Notes: generated from the letters alone by a model not told the origin. Counted from the first letter of the stretch, positions 44,579 through 53,424 are shown. The stretch is 64,000 nt of DNA from Haloferula rosea (GCF_016595525.1 NZ_JAENII010000015.1:51397-115396); one strand, 5' to 3'. Translations and numbers: made by a program.

Positions 44579-45196
44579 TCAATAGCCGCGCCAGAACATC
44601 AAGGCGCAGGCGAGCACGGCCACACCGTAGGCGAGTCCGCCGAAGCAGAGTGCCTTCCAGCGTCCGTCGGTGGCGGTGGCCCATGCCACGCTGTCGCGGA
44701 AGAGGTAGGGCATGCCGACCCAGTAGAGGGACTTGATGATGAGGGCGTAGGCGAAAATGGGGACCAGAAGGCGGCTGCTGGGGTCCTTAAGGAAGGCGGA
44801 TTCGAGCAGCGGGGCGGCGACCATCAGGCCGAGCAGGCCGAGGGCGCGCACGGCGAGGAATTCCTTGATCGAGATGCTGACGAGGATGATGGCGACGGGG
44901 ACGCCGATGCGCAGGTAGGGTTTCAGCGCGTTGAACTGGTCTCCCAAGTCCATGGCGAGGCTGTTGATGACGCCTTTGCCTTCCGGTTGCACGATGAGCC
45001 AGAACCAGATCAGGCCCACGCCGACGAGGATTTGTCCCAGCTGCTGGTTGCGTGGGAACTTTTTCAGGAACCCTTTGACGGCATCGGCCTTGACGAGCAT
45101 GAGGGCGTGCAAGCCGACCAGCCAGAGGCCGAGGGCGATGCCGACTCCGAAGAGCGGCAGGGTTTCATAGGCGTGAATGGCCTCGGACGGATCCAT
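44579..45196 (-). CDS. Polytopic membrane protein of unknown function
   Basis: 205 residues from ATG 45196. Six to seven hydrophobic helices are visible (FGVGIALGLWLVGLHALMLV; QILVGVGLIWFWLIV; and others). The first 20 residues are acidic. No family recognised. It precedes the TonB receptor gene in the same direction, with 46 nt between, so the two may be cotranscribed. Confidence 0.7.
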   Translation of the reverse strand: MDPSEAIHAYETLPLFGVGIALGLWLVGLHALMLVKADAVKGFLKKFPRNQQLGQILVGVGLIWFWLIVQPEGKGVINSLAMDLGDQFNALKPYLRIGVPVAIILVSISIKEFLAVRALGLLGLMVAAPLLESAFLKDPSSRLLVPIFAYALIIKSLYWVGMPYLFRDSVAWATATDGRWKALCFGGLAYGVAVLACALMFWRGY

Positions 45197-45298
45197 GTGG
45201 GCTTGGAGTTAGGGGAGGGAGCGCCGGGTCGCAAGGCGGAAGTCGGGACGGGGGGCGGTGGCGGTGGGGATGAGGCCCCGATATCCAGCCGGGAATGA

Positions 45299-45712
45299 TC
45301 AGTTTTCAGGGATGTCGGCGCGCTCGACGGGCTTGATGAGCAGGATGCCAGCGAGGGTGAGGAACGGGGTCATCGCGAGGACAAGAATTGGTGGTGATCG
45401 GAATTCATCCGAGAAAATCCAGAGGGCTGAAAAGCATAGGCCATCAAACAAGGCGAAACCCGCTAGCATCAAGTGCAGGAGGCGACTGCGCGACAGAAAT
45501 GGAAGGCAACAGGGAGCTCCGAGCATGGCGATGGGAAGCGAAACGAATGCGGCGATGGCAGCTGAGGTCGCGAAGTCACGATATTCGGGCATCGACACGA
45601 GATCGATGATGAACAACCAAACAACCCATCCATTTTTCCATAGGTGGAAGAAGGCGTAGAGGGCCACACCGAGCATCATGAGGGCAAAGGCGATGCGGTG
45701 GCGCTGGGTCAT
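45299..45712 (-). CDS. Small polytopic membrane protein, paralogue A
   Basis: 137 residues from ATG 45712. Four hydrophobic helices are visible. The C-terminal segment (MTPFLTLAGILLIKPVERADIPEN) closely resembles that of the neighbouring gene (LSPLLTFSGLLIVKPDPRPSILEH), so the two are tandem paralogues. No known family. The genes are 30 nt apart and probably cotranscribed. Confidence 0.65.
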   Translation of the reverse strand: MTQRHRIAFALMMLGVALYAFFHLWKNGWVVWLFIIDLVSMPEYRDFATSAAIAAFVSLPIAMLGAPCCLPFLSRSRLLHLMLAGFALFDGLCFSALWIFSDEFRSPPILVLAMTPFLTLAGILLIKPVERADIPEN

Positions 45713-45742
45713 GGAACAGGCGGAACAACCAGCACGGGATGA

Positions 45743-46186
45743 TCAATGCTCGAGGATGCTGGGGCGCGGGTCTGGCTTGACGATGAGGAGACCGCTGAAT
45801 GTCAGCAGCGGGCTGAGGACGAGGAAGATGAGGACGGGTTCGCCCTCCATGCCGTATTCGGCGCAGAAATAGAGGAAGACACTCGCGGTAAGGCCGCTGA
45901 ACACGCGGAGAATGACGCGCATCAGCAGGCTGGATGGCAGCCATTTGATCAGGCATGGCGAGGCCAGGGCGACGGCCGACAAGGTGAGGAATGTGCTCAG
46001 CACGATGGAGCTTTCCGCGTCCAGATAGCCGATGGGATCCCGAATGGCTGAGCGGATGAAGTGGAAGACATTGCGTCCGTCTTCGGAGAGGAAGATGCAC
46101 AGGAAGCTCACCGCGCCGCCGATGAGGAACGCAAGCCCGATGCGTTGACGAGATGAGGCCAGAACCGGGCTGGGCTCATTCATCAT
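45743..46186 (-). CDS. Small polytopic membrane protein, paralogue B
   Basis: 147 residues from ATG 46186. Four hydrophobic helices, related to the protein encoded just downstream in the C-terminal block described there. Its start overlaps the stop of the upstream gene (ATGA-type overlap at 46183-46186), so translation is coupled to the helical membrane-anchored protein. Function unknown. Confidence 0.68.
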   Translation of the reverse strand: MMNEPSPVLASSRQRIGLAFLIGGAVSFLCIFLSEDGRNVFHFIRSAIRDPIGYLDAESSIVLSTFLTLSAVALASPCLIKWLPSSLLMRVILRVFSGLTASVFLYFCAEYGMEGEPVLIFLVLSPLLTFSGLLIVKPDPRPSILEH

Positions 46187-47154
46187 TCGTCTCCCGCCTC
46201 GGGTGATCCGTTGATGGCTTCGATCGCGGAATCGAGGGACTCAATGATGGTCTCCTTGAGTTGTTTGCGGCTCTCGGTCAGGACCTCGATGGTCTTTTCA
46301 TCGAGGAAGTCGGGCAGGATGTCGGCCAGGAATTCGTTACGGGCAGTCCACTCCTTGTCAAAGCGGGCCTTGGCATCGCCGGCGACGACTGCCTTGAGGG
46401 CATCGGTGGAATTCCAGTCAATGCCCTTGGCAGCCATGCGGGCCTCGTACATGGCGGCGATGAGTTTCTGTTCATCGGCGAGTTCAAGCGACACGCCCTG
46501 CTGGTCCATCATGGGGATCAACTGGCTGAGCATGGTGCGCTCGGGTTGCATGGCGTGATAGGTCACGAAGGCCTGGTAGTCGGCATCGCGGCCGAAGAAG
46601 GTCTTGAGCGCCTCGTCGCTCTCTGCGCGGTGGGCGGCCATCTGCTCCTCGATCGCGGCGCGGTCGGCCTCATCGGCGCCGACCCATGCCTGGGCGAACT
46701 GCTGTTGCTTGGCCAAGCGGTCGCCGAGCAGGTCATCCAGATAGACGCGTTCCTGATTGTTCAGGCCGAGGTCGTAGTGAAGGTCGGAATAGGCACCCAG
46801 CGCGACTTCCTTGATTCGTTCTTCGCTGGGTTCCGGGTAGTCGGCGGGCACGTTGCGGGTGCCTGGCAAGCCTGTCGGGGCGGGCGTGGGGGAGGCAGCG
46901 GGGGTGTCCGTAGTGGCGGTGGAGTCCGGTTTCTCGGTGACCTCGGTGGGATCCACGGGGGCGAGAGGTTTTTTGCCGGGCAGTGGGGTTTCCTTGGCGA
47001 GGATGTCGTCGGGGGTGATCTTCACCGGCTGATCCGTGGGGATCTGTCGCAGGCGAAGGACTTCGGCTCGCAGTTGTTTGATCCGGATTTCCTCGATGAC
47101 CACGGTGGTCAGGACGGCGACAACGACGAGTGAGATGGTGACGGCAGGCTTCAT
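46183..47154 (-). CDS. Membrane-anchored helical protein with Pro/Thr linker
   Basis: 323 residues from ATG 47154. One N-terminal membrane helix (AVTISLVVVAVLTTVVIEE) is followed by a coiled-coil-like segment (IKQLRAEVLRLRQ), then a Pro/Thr/Ala-rich linker (about 45-100), then a helical domain rich in Glu, Asp and Gln. It should face the periplasm. The layout (anchor, coil, helices) is repeated in the two genes transcribed the other way at 47312 and 48606, hinting at a related complex. No family recognised. Confidence 0.68.
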   Translation of the reverse strand: MKPAVTISLVVVAVLTTVVIEEIRIKQLRAEVLRLRQIPTDQPVKITPDDILAKETPLPGKKPLAPVDPTEVTEKPDSTATTDTPAASPTPAPTGLPGTRNVPADYPEPSEERIKEVALGAYSDLHYDLGLNNQERVYLDDLLGDRLAKQQQFAQAWVGADEADRAAIEEQMAAHRAESDEALKTFFGRDADYQAFVTYHAMQPERTMLSQLIPMMDQQGVSLELADEQKLIAAMYEARMAAKGIDWNSTDALKAVVAGDAKARFDKEWTARNEFLADILPDFLDEKTIEVLTESRKQLKETIIESLDSAIEAINGSPEAGDE

Positions 47155-47311
47155 GGGTGCGTTCGCGTGGGGCATTCAAATTGCCTGTTTGACGGGCGGA
47201 GCGCAAGGCGCGTGACGGAGTGGGTGGGAGTTTTCAGGTGGGTGAACGCGGGTTTCTCCGCACTTCCTGCGGTTGCTTGGCTCTCGACCTGAGGGAGTGG
47301 GGGATGTAATC
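47155..47311. other. Divergent promoter region of the unknown locus
   Basis: 157 nt between two divergent transcription units. No convincing -35/-10 pair or operator could be singled out by eye. Confidence 0.3.
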
Positions 47312-48598
47312 ATGCACGGTATGGGTAGAGGGATGAAGGGTGCGATCTGGGTGCCGCCGGCTGTCGCGGTGGCGGTGGCAGCAGGGTGGATTGGTTCCCG
47401 CAAGCAGGCCGTTGCGCAGATGGAAGAGGAAATCGTGGTGCTGCAGGCGAGGATCGAGCGGGCCAAGCGCGACGCGGGTGCGGGTGGTGAGGGGGAGCGT
47501 CGGCCGGGCAGGGATGCGGATGGCCGGGCGGACTGGCATCAGGTGGTGGATTGGTTGGCAGCGGCGGAGGCTGGAGGTCACGGGATGCGTTCGCAGATGA
47601 AACTCCAGCGCTTCATCCTGGAGCTGACGGATGAGGAGTTGATCGCAGGCATCGAAGAGATGGATTCGCTGGATCTGGGCGCGCGACTCAAGGCGAGCCT
47701 GGAGTCGATGTTGATCGGCCAGCTGATCGAGCGCGATCCGGCGGTGGGCATGGGGTATTTCCACCGGCTCGACCGGGAGGAACACGGTTGGATGCTTGCG
47801 CGGGGTTTCGGACGGTGGCTGGAGTCGGATGCGGGGGCGGCGATGGCGTGGTTCGATCAGGAAATCGACAAGGGAACCTTTGAAAGTCGATCGCTGGATG
47901 GAAGGCAGGAAGAGCGCAAGCGATTCGAGAGTGTCCTGCTGAGGAGCCTCCTGAAGACGAATCCGGATGCCGCCTCGGCGAGGCTCCAAACGATGCCGGA
48001 AAGCCTCCGCTTCGAGGTGCTGTCGGCCTACGGGCAGTGGAATGATCCCGGCAAATTCGAGGGCCTTGCGGAATTGGCGCGGGCGAATCTTTCGGCGGAG
48101 AAATGTGATGAGGTTCTGGCCCAGCATGCCCGCCATCTGGCGTCCCAGAGCGAGGGCGACCCACGGAAGATCAGTCAGTATCTTGAGAAGATCGAGGCCA
48201 CGGCCGAGGAGCGGGAGCACATCGCGGAGAGTGTGGCCCTCACCCTGATGATGGCGGAAGGGGGGCATCAGGGGGTTCTGAGACTCGAAGTCATGGAGGA
48301 GATCCAGGCGTGGGTGTCGGAGGAGGCACCGGGATCGCTCGGGCGGGTGACGGGTAAAATACTAGGAATGCAGTGGGGAGATACATCGAGGGAGGAACGG
48401 GTGGAGTTGCTGAAGAAATTCCACGCCGAGGGGATGGGCGACGAGTTGGTCACGACTTTCTTCGAGGTCGACGGCTCGAACCGGGACCCGGAGATGATGC
48501 GGGAGTTGTCCGCCCTGTTGAATGACGAGGACAGTCGGGCGGCACTGCTCGAGGCCGCGGACGAGCAGGAACCATCGATGAAGGAATCCGGAAACTGA
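47312..48598 (+). CDS. Membrane-anchored helical-repeat protein, copy 1
   Basis: 428 residues from ATG 47312; ATG 47333 (MKGAIWVPPAVAVAVAAGWIG) is an alternative start. One N-terminal membrane helix, then a coiled-coil (AVAQMEEEIVVLQARIERAK), then helical repeats with patterns such as FGRWLESDAGAAMAWFDQEI. Such proteins with DP-A-A-x-W repeats are frequent in Verrucomicrobiales and have no known function. The next gene starts 7 nt later and encodes a similar protein, so they are probably cotranscribed. Confidence 0.72.
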   Translation: MHGMGRGMKGAIWVPPAVAVAVAAGWIGSRKQAVAQMEEEIVVLQARIERAKRDAGAGGEGERRPGRDADGRADWHQVVDWLAAAEAGGHGMRSQMKLQRFILELTDEELIAGIEEMDSLDLGARLKASLESMLIGQLIERDPAVGMGYFHRLDREEHGWMLARGFGRWLESDAGAAMAWFDQEIDKGTFESRSLDGRQEERKRFESVLLRSLLKTNPDAASARLQTMPESLRFEVLSAYGQWNDPGKFEGLAELARANLSAEKCDEVLAQHARHLASQSEGDPRKISQYLEKIEATAEEREHIAESVALTLMMAEGGHQGVLRLEVMEEIQAWVSEEAPGSLGRVTGKILGMQWGDTSREERVELLKKFHAEGMGDELVTTFFEVDGSNRDPEMMRELSALLNDEDSRAALLEAADEQEPSMKESGN

Positions 48599-48605
48599 CC
48601 CCCCC

Positions 48606-49910
48606 ATGAAGCTCTCCTTGATTCTTTCTTTTGTGATCCTGTTCGCCGGCGGGATGATCGGCTGGCATGACCAGCGGCGCCTGGTTTCCCTGCGCACGAC
48701 CCACGAGACGCTGGTGCTCGAGGCGCGGAGCATGGGGGTGGAAGTGGACGAGGTCTCGGAGGCATCGAAGCGGAGGCTGAGTGAGCGGGAAGCCGAGCAA
48801 CGCGAGGAGAAGGTCCGGCTCTATGCCGCGCGGTTGGTATCCTTCGTGAAACGGGCCGAGGAGAATGAGGGGAAGGAAGGGCCGGAGATGCAGCGGGAGA
48901 TGGTCGAGGTCATGGATGGTCTGTTAGGTATGGACGCGAAGGAACTGACCTTGTTGGTCGGGATGATTCGTAACCATCCTGAGCTGGATGAAGACATGCG
49001 CAGTGGGCTCATCGGGTTCTCACTGGTGATGCTGTCGGAGCACAGTCCGCGGGCCGCCCTCACGATCTACGCCGAGTCGGGCGACCTGATGGCGGAGGAA
49101 GAGAAAATGGAGTGGGTGGTCTCTGCGGCATTGAACAATCTGGCACAGTCCAGCCCGCTCGAGGCACTGGATTGGATCCGCCAGCATTCGGCGGCTCATC
49201 CGGAGTTGGTGAAGGACGATGCGAAGCGGTCGGTGGTGGCCGGCGCGTCGGTCACCGATCCGGCCCTCGCGTTTCGCTTGATGGATGAGCTCGACCTCAA
49301 GCTGGACGGTAGTGTGGCGAGCAGTCTGGCGGAGGCGTGTCGTGGGGTCGATGAGCGGGGTGCCCTGCTGCGGGCGATGGAGGACCCGGGCGTGGACCTG
49401 GAGGATGCGCAGAGGGAGCTCCTTCTCCAACAGATGGCCAGACCGCTCGTGCGGGAAGGATTTGAGGCGGCAAGCGAGTGGCTGGAGAACGCGGGCGTGT
49501 CGGAGGACGCGGTCCGATCCATGATCCAGGGAATCGATTACCACCAGATCCGGAGCGAGGCGGCCGAATGGATCGAATGGACGGGCGAGCGCCTGGAGGG
49601 TGCTGAATTGAAAACGAAGGTCAGCTCGCTGGTCGGTGAGTGGACGAAGTCCGACTACCGGGTGGCCGGGGAGTGGCTGACCAAGGTCGAGGAGGGGCCG
49701 GTGCGTGAGGCCGGCGTGGTGGGGTTCACCGAGGCGGTGGCGCAGCACGATCCCGAGGTGGCCGCCGAGTGGGCCCGGACGCTTCCCCGGGGTGATGACC
49801 GGGAGCGCCTGGCGGGTCTGGTGTTCTCCAGCTGGAGTGAGGTGGATCCTGCCGCTGCAGCCGCCTTCGCCGTGGACGAAGGGCTGGCCGTTGAGCTGCC
49901 CGGCGAATGA
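48606..49910 (+). CDS. Membrane-anchored helical-repeat protein, copy 2
   Basis: 434 residues from ATG 48606. N-terminal helix (SLILSFVILFAGGMIGW), then a coiled region (QRRLVSLRTTHETLVLEARS), then helical repeats (QHDPEVAAEWARTLPRGDDRERLAGLVFSSWSEVDPAAAAAFA). This is the same design as the gene before it, and the two may be ancient duplicates. It ends before a strong bidirectional terminator. Function unknown; a role as a periplasmic scaffold is only a guess. Confidence 0.75.
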   Translation: MKLSLILSFVILFAGGMIGWHDQRRLVSLRTTHETLVLEARSMGVEVDEVSEASKRRLSEREAEQREEKVRLYAARLVSFVKRAEENEGKEGPEMQREMVEVMDGLLGMDAKELTLLVGMIRNHPELDEDMRSGLIGFSLVMLSEHSPRAALTIYAESGDLMAEEEKMEWVVSAALNNLAQSSPLEALDWIRQHSAAHPELVKDDAKRSVVAGASVTDPALAFRLMDELDLKLDGSVASSLAEACRGVDERGALLRAMEDPGVDLEDAQRELLLQQMARPLVREGFEAASEWLENAGVSEDAVRSMIQGIDYHQIRSEAAEWIEWTGERLEGAELKTKVSSLVGEWTKSDYRVAGEWLTKVEEGPVREAGVVGFTEAVAQHDPEVAAEWARTLPRGDDRERLAGLVFSSWSEVDPAAAAAFAVDEGLAVELPGE

Positions 49911-49942
49911 CCGCCGGAGCCGTGCATGGTTCCCGAAATGAA

Positions 49943-49976
49943 AAGAGCCCGACGCATCGGCGTCGGGCTCTTGTTT
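49943..49976. terminator. Bidirectional Rho-independent terminator
   Basis: A perfect 13-bp stem (AAGAGCCCGACGC paired across an ATCG loop) is followed by TTGTTT on the plus strand and TTCATTT on the minus strand. It ends both the helical-repeat gene and the fba transcript, which converge here. Confidence 0.92.
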
Positions 49977-49998
49977 GAATCTTGCAGGCGGAGTCGGA

Positions 49999-51030
49999 TC
50001 AGACCGTGCCGAAGATGGTCTTGCCGGTGGACTTCAGCTCTTCGCATGCCTGCTTCATGCGGTCGCACAATCCTTGCTCGGCCTTCTTGAGGTAGGACCG
50101 TGGATCGTAGTGCTTCTTGTTGCCGACCTCACCGTCGATCTTGAGCACACCTTCGATGTTCGTGCAGATGTGGTTCACGATCGGGCGGGTGAAGGCATAC
50201 TGGGTGTCGGTGTCGATGTTCATCTTCACGACGCCGTAGTCCAGGGTCTCCTGAAGGTCCTCGCTGGAAGTGCCGGAGCCGCCGTGGAAGACGAGGTCCA
50301 TTTCGGCGTCCGCGCCGTACTTGTCGGTCACGGCCTTCTGACCATCCTTGAGGATGGATGGCTTGAGCTTCACGGCACCGGGCTTGTAGGCACCGTGGAC
50401 GTTGCCGAAGGTCGCGGCGAAGAGGAAGCGGCCGATCGGGTTGAGCGCTTCGTAGACTTCCACCATGTCTTCCGGGGTGGTGTAGAGTTTCTCGGCGGGC
50501 AGGCCGGAGGTGTCGTGACCGTCTTCTTCACCGCCCACGCAGCCGGCTTCGACCTCGAGGATAATGTCGAGTTCGGCACACTCCTTGAGGAGCTCCTTGG
50601 AAATGGTGAGGTTCTCCTTCAGATCCACCACCGAGCCGTCGAACATGTGGCTCTGGAAGAGGGGGCCCTTGCCTTCCGCGATGCGCTCGCGGGACGCCTG
50701 GAGGAGTGGCTTGAGGAAGCTGTCGACCTTTTCTGGGTGGCAGTGGTCGGTGTGCAGGGCGATGAGGACATCGTATTTCTCGGCCAGGCGGTGCACGGCT
50801 TCAGCGAGGACGATGGCTCCGAATGCGGCGTCTGCCACTGAGGTGCCGGCAGCGAACTGGCCGCCACCGGTGGAAACCTGGATGATGCCATCGGACTTGG
50901 CCTCGGCAAATGCCTTGAGGGCGCCGTTGATGGTCGGGAGGGATGTCACGTTGATCGCCGGGTAGGCGTAGCCACCCTTCTGGGCGGCATCGAGCATCGC
51001 GCGGTATTGTGCAGGAGTTGCAACGGGCAT
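49999..51030 (-). CDS. fba: Class II fructose-bisphosphate aldolase
   Basis: 343 residues from ATG 51030. The zinc-dependent enzyme splits fructose 1,6-bisphosphate in glycolysis and gluconeogenesis. Zinc ligands and active-site blocks are seen: ALHTDHCHPEK, EVEAGCVGGEEDG, FGNVHGAYKPG and LVFHGGSGTSSED, then VVKMNIDTDTQYA. Length is normal for the class IIA type. It is divergent from a ROK fructokinase gene, matching use of fructose. Confidence 0.97.
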   Translation of the reverse strand: MPVATPAQYRAMLDAAQKGGYAYPAINVTSLPTINGALKAFAEAKSDGIIQVSTGGGQFAAGTSVADAAFGAIVLAEAVHRLAEKYDVLIALHTDHCHPEKVDSFLKPLLQASRERIAEGKGPLFQSHMFDGSVVDLKENLTISKELLKECAELDIILEVEAGCVGGEEDGHDTSGLPAEKLYTTPEDMVEVYEALNPIGRFLFAATFGNVHGAYKPGAVKLKPSILKDGQKAVTDKYGADAEMDLVFHGGSGTSSEDLQETLDYGVVKMNIDTDTQYAFTRPIVNHICTNIEGVLKIDGEVGNKKHYDPRSYLKKAEQGLCDRMKQACEELKSTGKTIFGTV

Positions 51031-51161
51031 GGGGGCGAACTAGCGACCCGGCGCCGGAATGTCGAATCCCGAGTGCGTAATGCGGTCAGGCTGATGGAAA
51101 ATGCGCAATTCGTTTCGACCCGGTTCTTGGACACAGGTCCGGAAGCTGCTTGGATGGCGTC

Positions 51162-52004
51162 ATGATCGCAGGCATTGAAATGGGAGGCACCAAAACCGTG
51201 GTGGCCGTGGGTGAGGCCGACGGCACCGTTCACGAGGAGTTCCGGTATCCGACGACGGATGGGCCGGGCACCTACGCGCGGGCCATCGAATGGCTGCGCG
51301 AGCGCGGCACGCCGGAAGCGGTGGGCGTGGCGGCCTTCGGGCCGGTGAGCGTGAACAAGAATCGGGCCGATTACGGTCGCATGCTGGCCACGCCGAAGCC
51401 GGGTTGGGCCGGATTCTCGATCGTGGGTGCCCTTGAAGGCGCTTTCCCATCGGCGCGGATTGCTTTGGAAACGGACGTGAACGCCGCGGCGCTGGCCGAG
51501 CGGGATGGACTGGACAACGTGATCTACATCACCATCGGCACCGGGATCGGTGGAGGCGGGCTGATCGATGGCCGGATGCTGAGAGGGGCGGTGCATTCGG
51601 AATTCGGTCACTGGCTGCCGCGGCGTGCCCCCGGCGACGACTTCGCAGGCGTCTGTCCCTTCCACGGCGACTGCTTGGAAGGGCTGGCGAGTGGGCCTGC
51701 CATCGCCCGTCGGTGGGGCATGGAAGCCAAGGATCTGGCGCCGGATCACAAGGCGTGGGAGTTCGAGAGTTTCTATCTCGCCCAGGCGGTGATGACGCTC
51801 CTCGCCACCGTCTGCCCGGAGCGGGTGGTGATCGGCGGCGGCGTTTCCCAGGCCGAGGACTTCCACAAGTTGGTCGAAGAAAAAGTCCGCGACTGGGCCG
51901 AAGGTTATTTTCCTGCTCTGGAAGAGAATCGCCCCTTCGTGGTCGCTCCGCAGCACGAACAGCAGGCCGGGATCAAGGGCGCGCTGATGCTCTGTCAGGG
52001 CTGA
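51162..52004 (+). CDS. ROK-family fructokinase
   Basis: 280 residues from ATG 51162. ATP-binding block GIEMGGTKTVVAVG and the Zn-binding ROK block HSEFGHWLPRRAPGDDFAGV with CPFHGDCLEGLASGPA identify the fructokinase-type (as in B. subtilis YdhR) rather than glucokinase. The reaction is ATP-dependent phosphorylation of fructose. It sits back to back with fba, separated by 131 nt, and fits with the amylosucrase 10 kb upstream. Confidence 0.93.
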   Translation: MIAGIEMGGTKTVVAVGEADGTVHEEFRYPTTDGPGTYARAIEWLRERGTPEAVGVAAFGPVSVNKNRADYGRMLATPKPGWAGFSIVGALEGAFPSARIALETDVNAAALAERDGLDNVIYITIGTGIGGGGLIDGRMLRGAVHSEFGHWLPRRAPGDDFAGVCPFHGDCLEGLASGPAIARRWGMEAKDLAPDHKAWEFESFYLAQAVMTLLATVCPERVVIGGGVSQAEDFHKLVEEKVRDWAEGYFPALEENRPFVVAPQHEQQAGIKGALMLCQG

Positions 52005-52160
52005 GGTAAGGTGAAGGGCTCATCAAGGAATGCCGTCATGATATGCGGTCTTTCGACGACGGAACTCTTGTAGGATCAAGTCTTTGTGTTCTAACGTTTC
52101 CTCGAAAGGCTCTTCCATATCATTGCTTGAGAAGATGAGGATAGAACGGTTCGCCAGAAA

Positions 52161-52640
52161 ATGAGACTTCTTATTGCCGCAGTGATCCTTATTGCTTTCC
52201 CGTCGACGGCCTCAGCGGGAGACTCGATGAAGGACAAGCTCGTAGGGTGTTGGTGGGGTTCGATGACGATCACGAGCGGATCGAAGATGGGTTGGGATAG
52301 GCGCTGGATTATCGAACGCACTGAAGATGGGCGCTTTCGGAAGCAAGAATTCATGGTCGATCCAGTAAGGAAGGTCTATGCCGCGATTTCAACCAAACCT
52401 GAAGAGGGCGTATGGAGGCTCACCCATTCGCTTGTAACTCACGCGGTTGATCACGGTTCAACGTGTAGTGATTCTGTAACCGAAGAGAATGGATCAATTT
52501 CATGGGAGGGAGGCAGTATGTCTGGACCCCCGGTGAAGTGGACAAGTAAAGAGGTCAAGATTCTGAAGTTTGCCCCGCAACTCGACGAAAGCTATAAGCT
52601 TATCACGGTTGAAAGCTTCAAGAACCGTCACAAGGATTAA
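52161..52640 (+). CDS. Small exported protein, ORFan
   Basis: 159 residues from ATG 52161. A signal peptide (MRLLIAAVILIAFPSTASA) is followed by a hydrophilic beta-type domain with several Trp and Lys (GCWWGSMTITSGSKMGWDRRW; GVWRLTHSL). The region 52010-52800 is less GC-rich than its surroundings, which suggests a recent arrival. No family recognised. Confidence 0.6.
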   Translation: MRLLIAAVILIAFPSTASAGDSMKDKLVGCWWGSMTITSGSKMGWDRRWIIERTEDGRFRKQEFMVDPVRKVYAAISTKPEEGVWRLTHSLVTHAVDHGSTCSDSVTEENGSISWEGGSMSGPPVKWTSKEVKILKFAPQLDESYKLITVESFKNRHKD

Positions 52641-52789
52641 TAAGGGTTCGATCCTAACACCTGTCCTGTCGCGAGTTTAGTCCGCCATGACCATTTATCC
52701 ATCAACCTAAAGTCGAAGGCACGCTCCCGGGCAGGTGTGGGAGGACTTCGAGGTTTGAAAAACGATAAACACACGATCAAAAAAGAAAG

Positions 52790-53026
52790 ATGCCCAAGAC
52801 AAGTGCTCTAATTCTGGCAAGCGGGATGTTTGCTAGCTCGGTGATGATCTATTTGGGTCTTTCCCAGGTGGGGGATGCGTTGGGTCGATTTCCAGAATCG
52901 GTGGATCGGCTTGGTCAGTCACTTGAGCTAGCGGGGCGGTATGCCCAGCCTCCCAATCAAATCGACGTGAGTGTTTCGGGAGGGATGCCAAATGACCCCC
53001 CGGTAAACCTCAGGCAGACGAGGTAG
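52790..53026 (+). CDS. Small membrane-anchored protein, ORFan
   Basis: 78 residues from ATG 52790. One N-terminal hydrophobic segment (LILASGMFASSVMIYLGL), then a hydrophilic tail with Pro-rich end (QPPNQIDVSVSGGMPNDPPVN). The upstream sequence is A-rich (AAAAAAGAAAG before the ATG), a reasonable ribosome entry. Function unknown. Confidence 0.45.
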   Translation: MPKTSALILASGMFASSVMIYLGLSQVGDALGRFPESVDRLGQSLELAGRYAQPPNQIDVSVSGGMPNDPPVNLRQTR

Positions 53027-53067
53027 GAAGCAGGTTTGTCTGCCTGCAACTTGGACAGCGGCGCCGC

Positions 53068-53096
53068 CTTGAAACAGTGCCGTTCGGGACTGGGGC
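53068..53096 (+). repeat. Dispersed intergenic repeat, copy 2
   Basis: CTTGAAACAGTGCCGTTCGG and flanks match copy 1 at 38749-38776 at about 24 of 29 positions. Confidence 0.4.
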
Positions 53097-53211
53097 CGAA
53101 TGATGCTGCGGAAGGGGCTCTCGGGGTGTTCAGGGATCACGGCCCTTCAGGCCGTTGTTTGTTGGGACGGCGGTTTACCCAAGGCGGTGCCTTGGGCTGA
53201 GGGGTGTCGGC

Positions 53212-53315
53212 CCGTTGGGCCGTTGGACCGTTGGACCGTTGGACCGTTGGACCGTTGGACCGTTGGACCGTTGGACCGTTGGACCGTTGAGCCGTTGAGC
53301 CGTTGAGCCGTTGAG
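53212..53315 (+). repeat. Octamer tandem repeat, 13 units
   Basis: An 8-bp unit: one CCGTTGGG, eight CCGTTGGA (53220-53283) and four CCGTTGAG (53284-53315). The sharp switch between variants shows separate amplification of each type. It is in noncoding DNA between an ORFan and the CAP protein gene and should be prone to slippage, so the unit number may vary between strains. Confidence 0.85.
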
Positions 53316-53424
53316 CGGCTGGGCCGGTGGGATGAAGGATCGGGGGAGGCAGAGTGTGGCCGGGCAAACGGATGGTCGTTGGGGAGGTGGCGTTTGCTCG
53401 CTGGCGCAGGATCGCGCGGTGGGG

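Larger units (their letters stand above)
53027..53424. other. Repeat-rich intergenic region
   Basis: 398 nt without a gene. It holds a dispersed repeat (53068-53096), the octamer array at 53212-53315 and a run of low-complexity GC-rich sequence. It looks like a junk or recombination-prone spacer. Confidence 0.55.

Noticed and set aside
52645..52665. GGTTCGATCC stretch resembling a tRNA T-loop
   Set aside because: The flanking bases do not form a T-stem or acceptor stem, and no D or anticodon arm lies upstream.
53212..53315. Possible CRISPR array
   Set aside because: Direct tandem 8-bp units without spacers and no cas genes; it is a simple tandem repeat.
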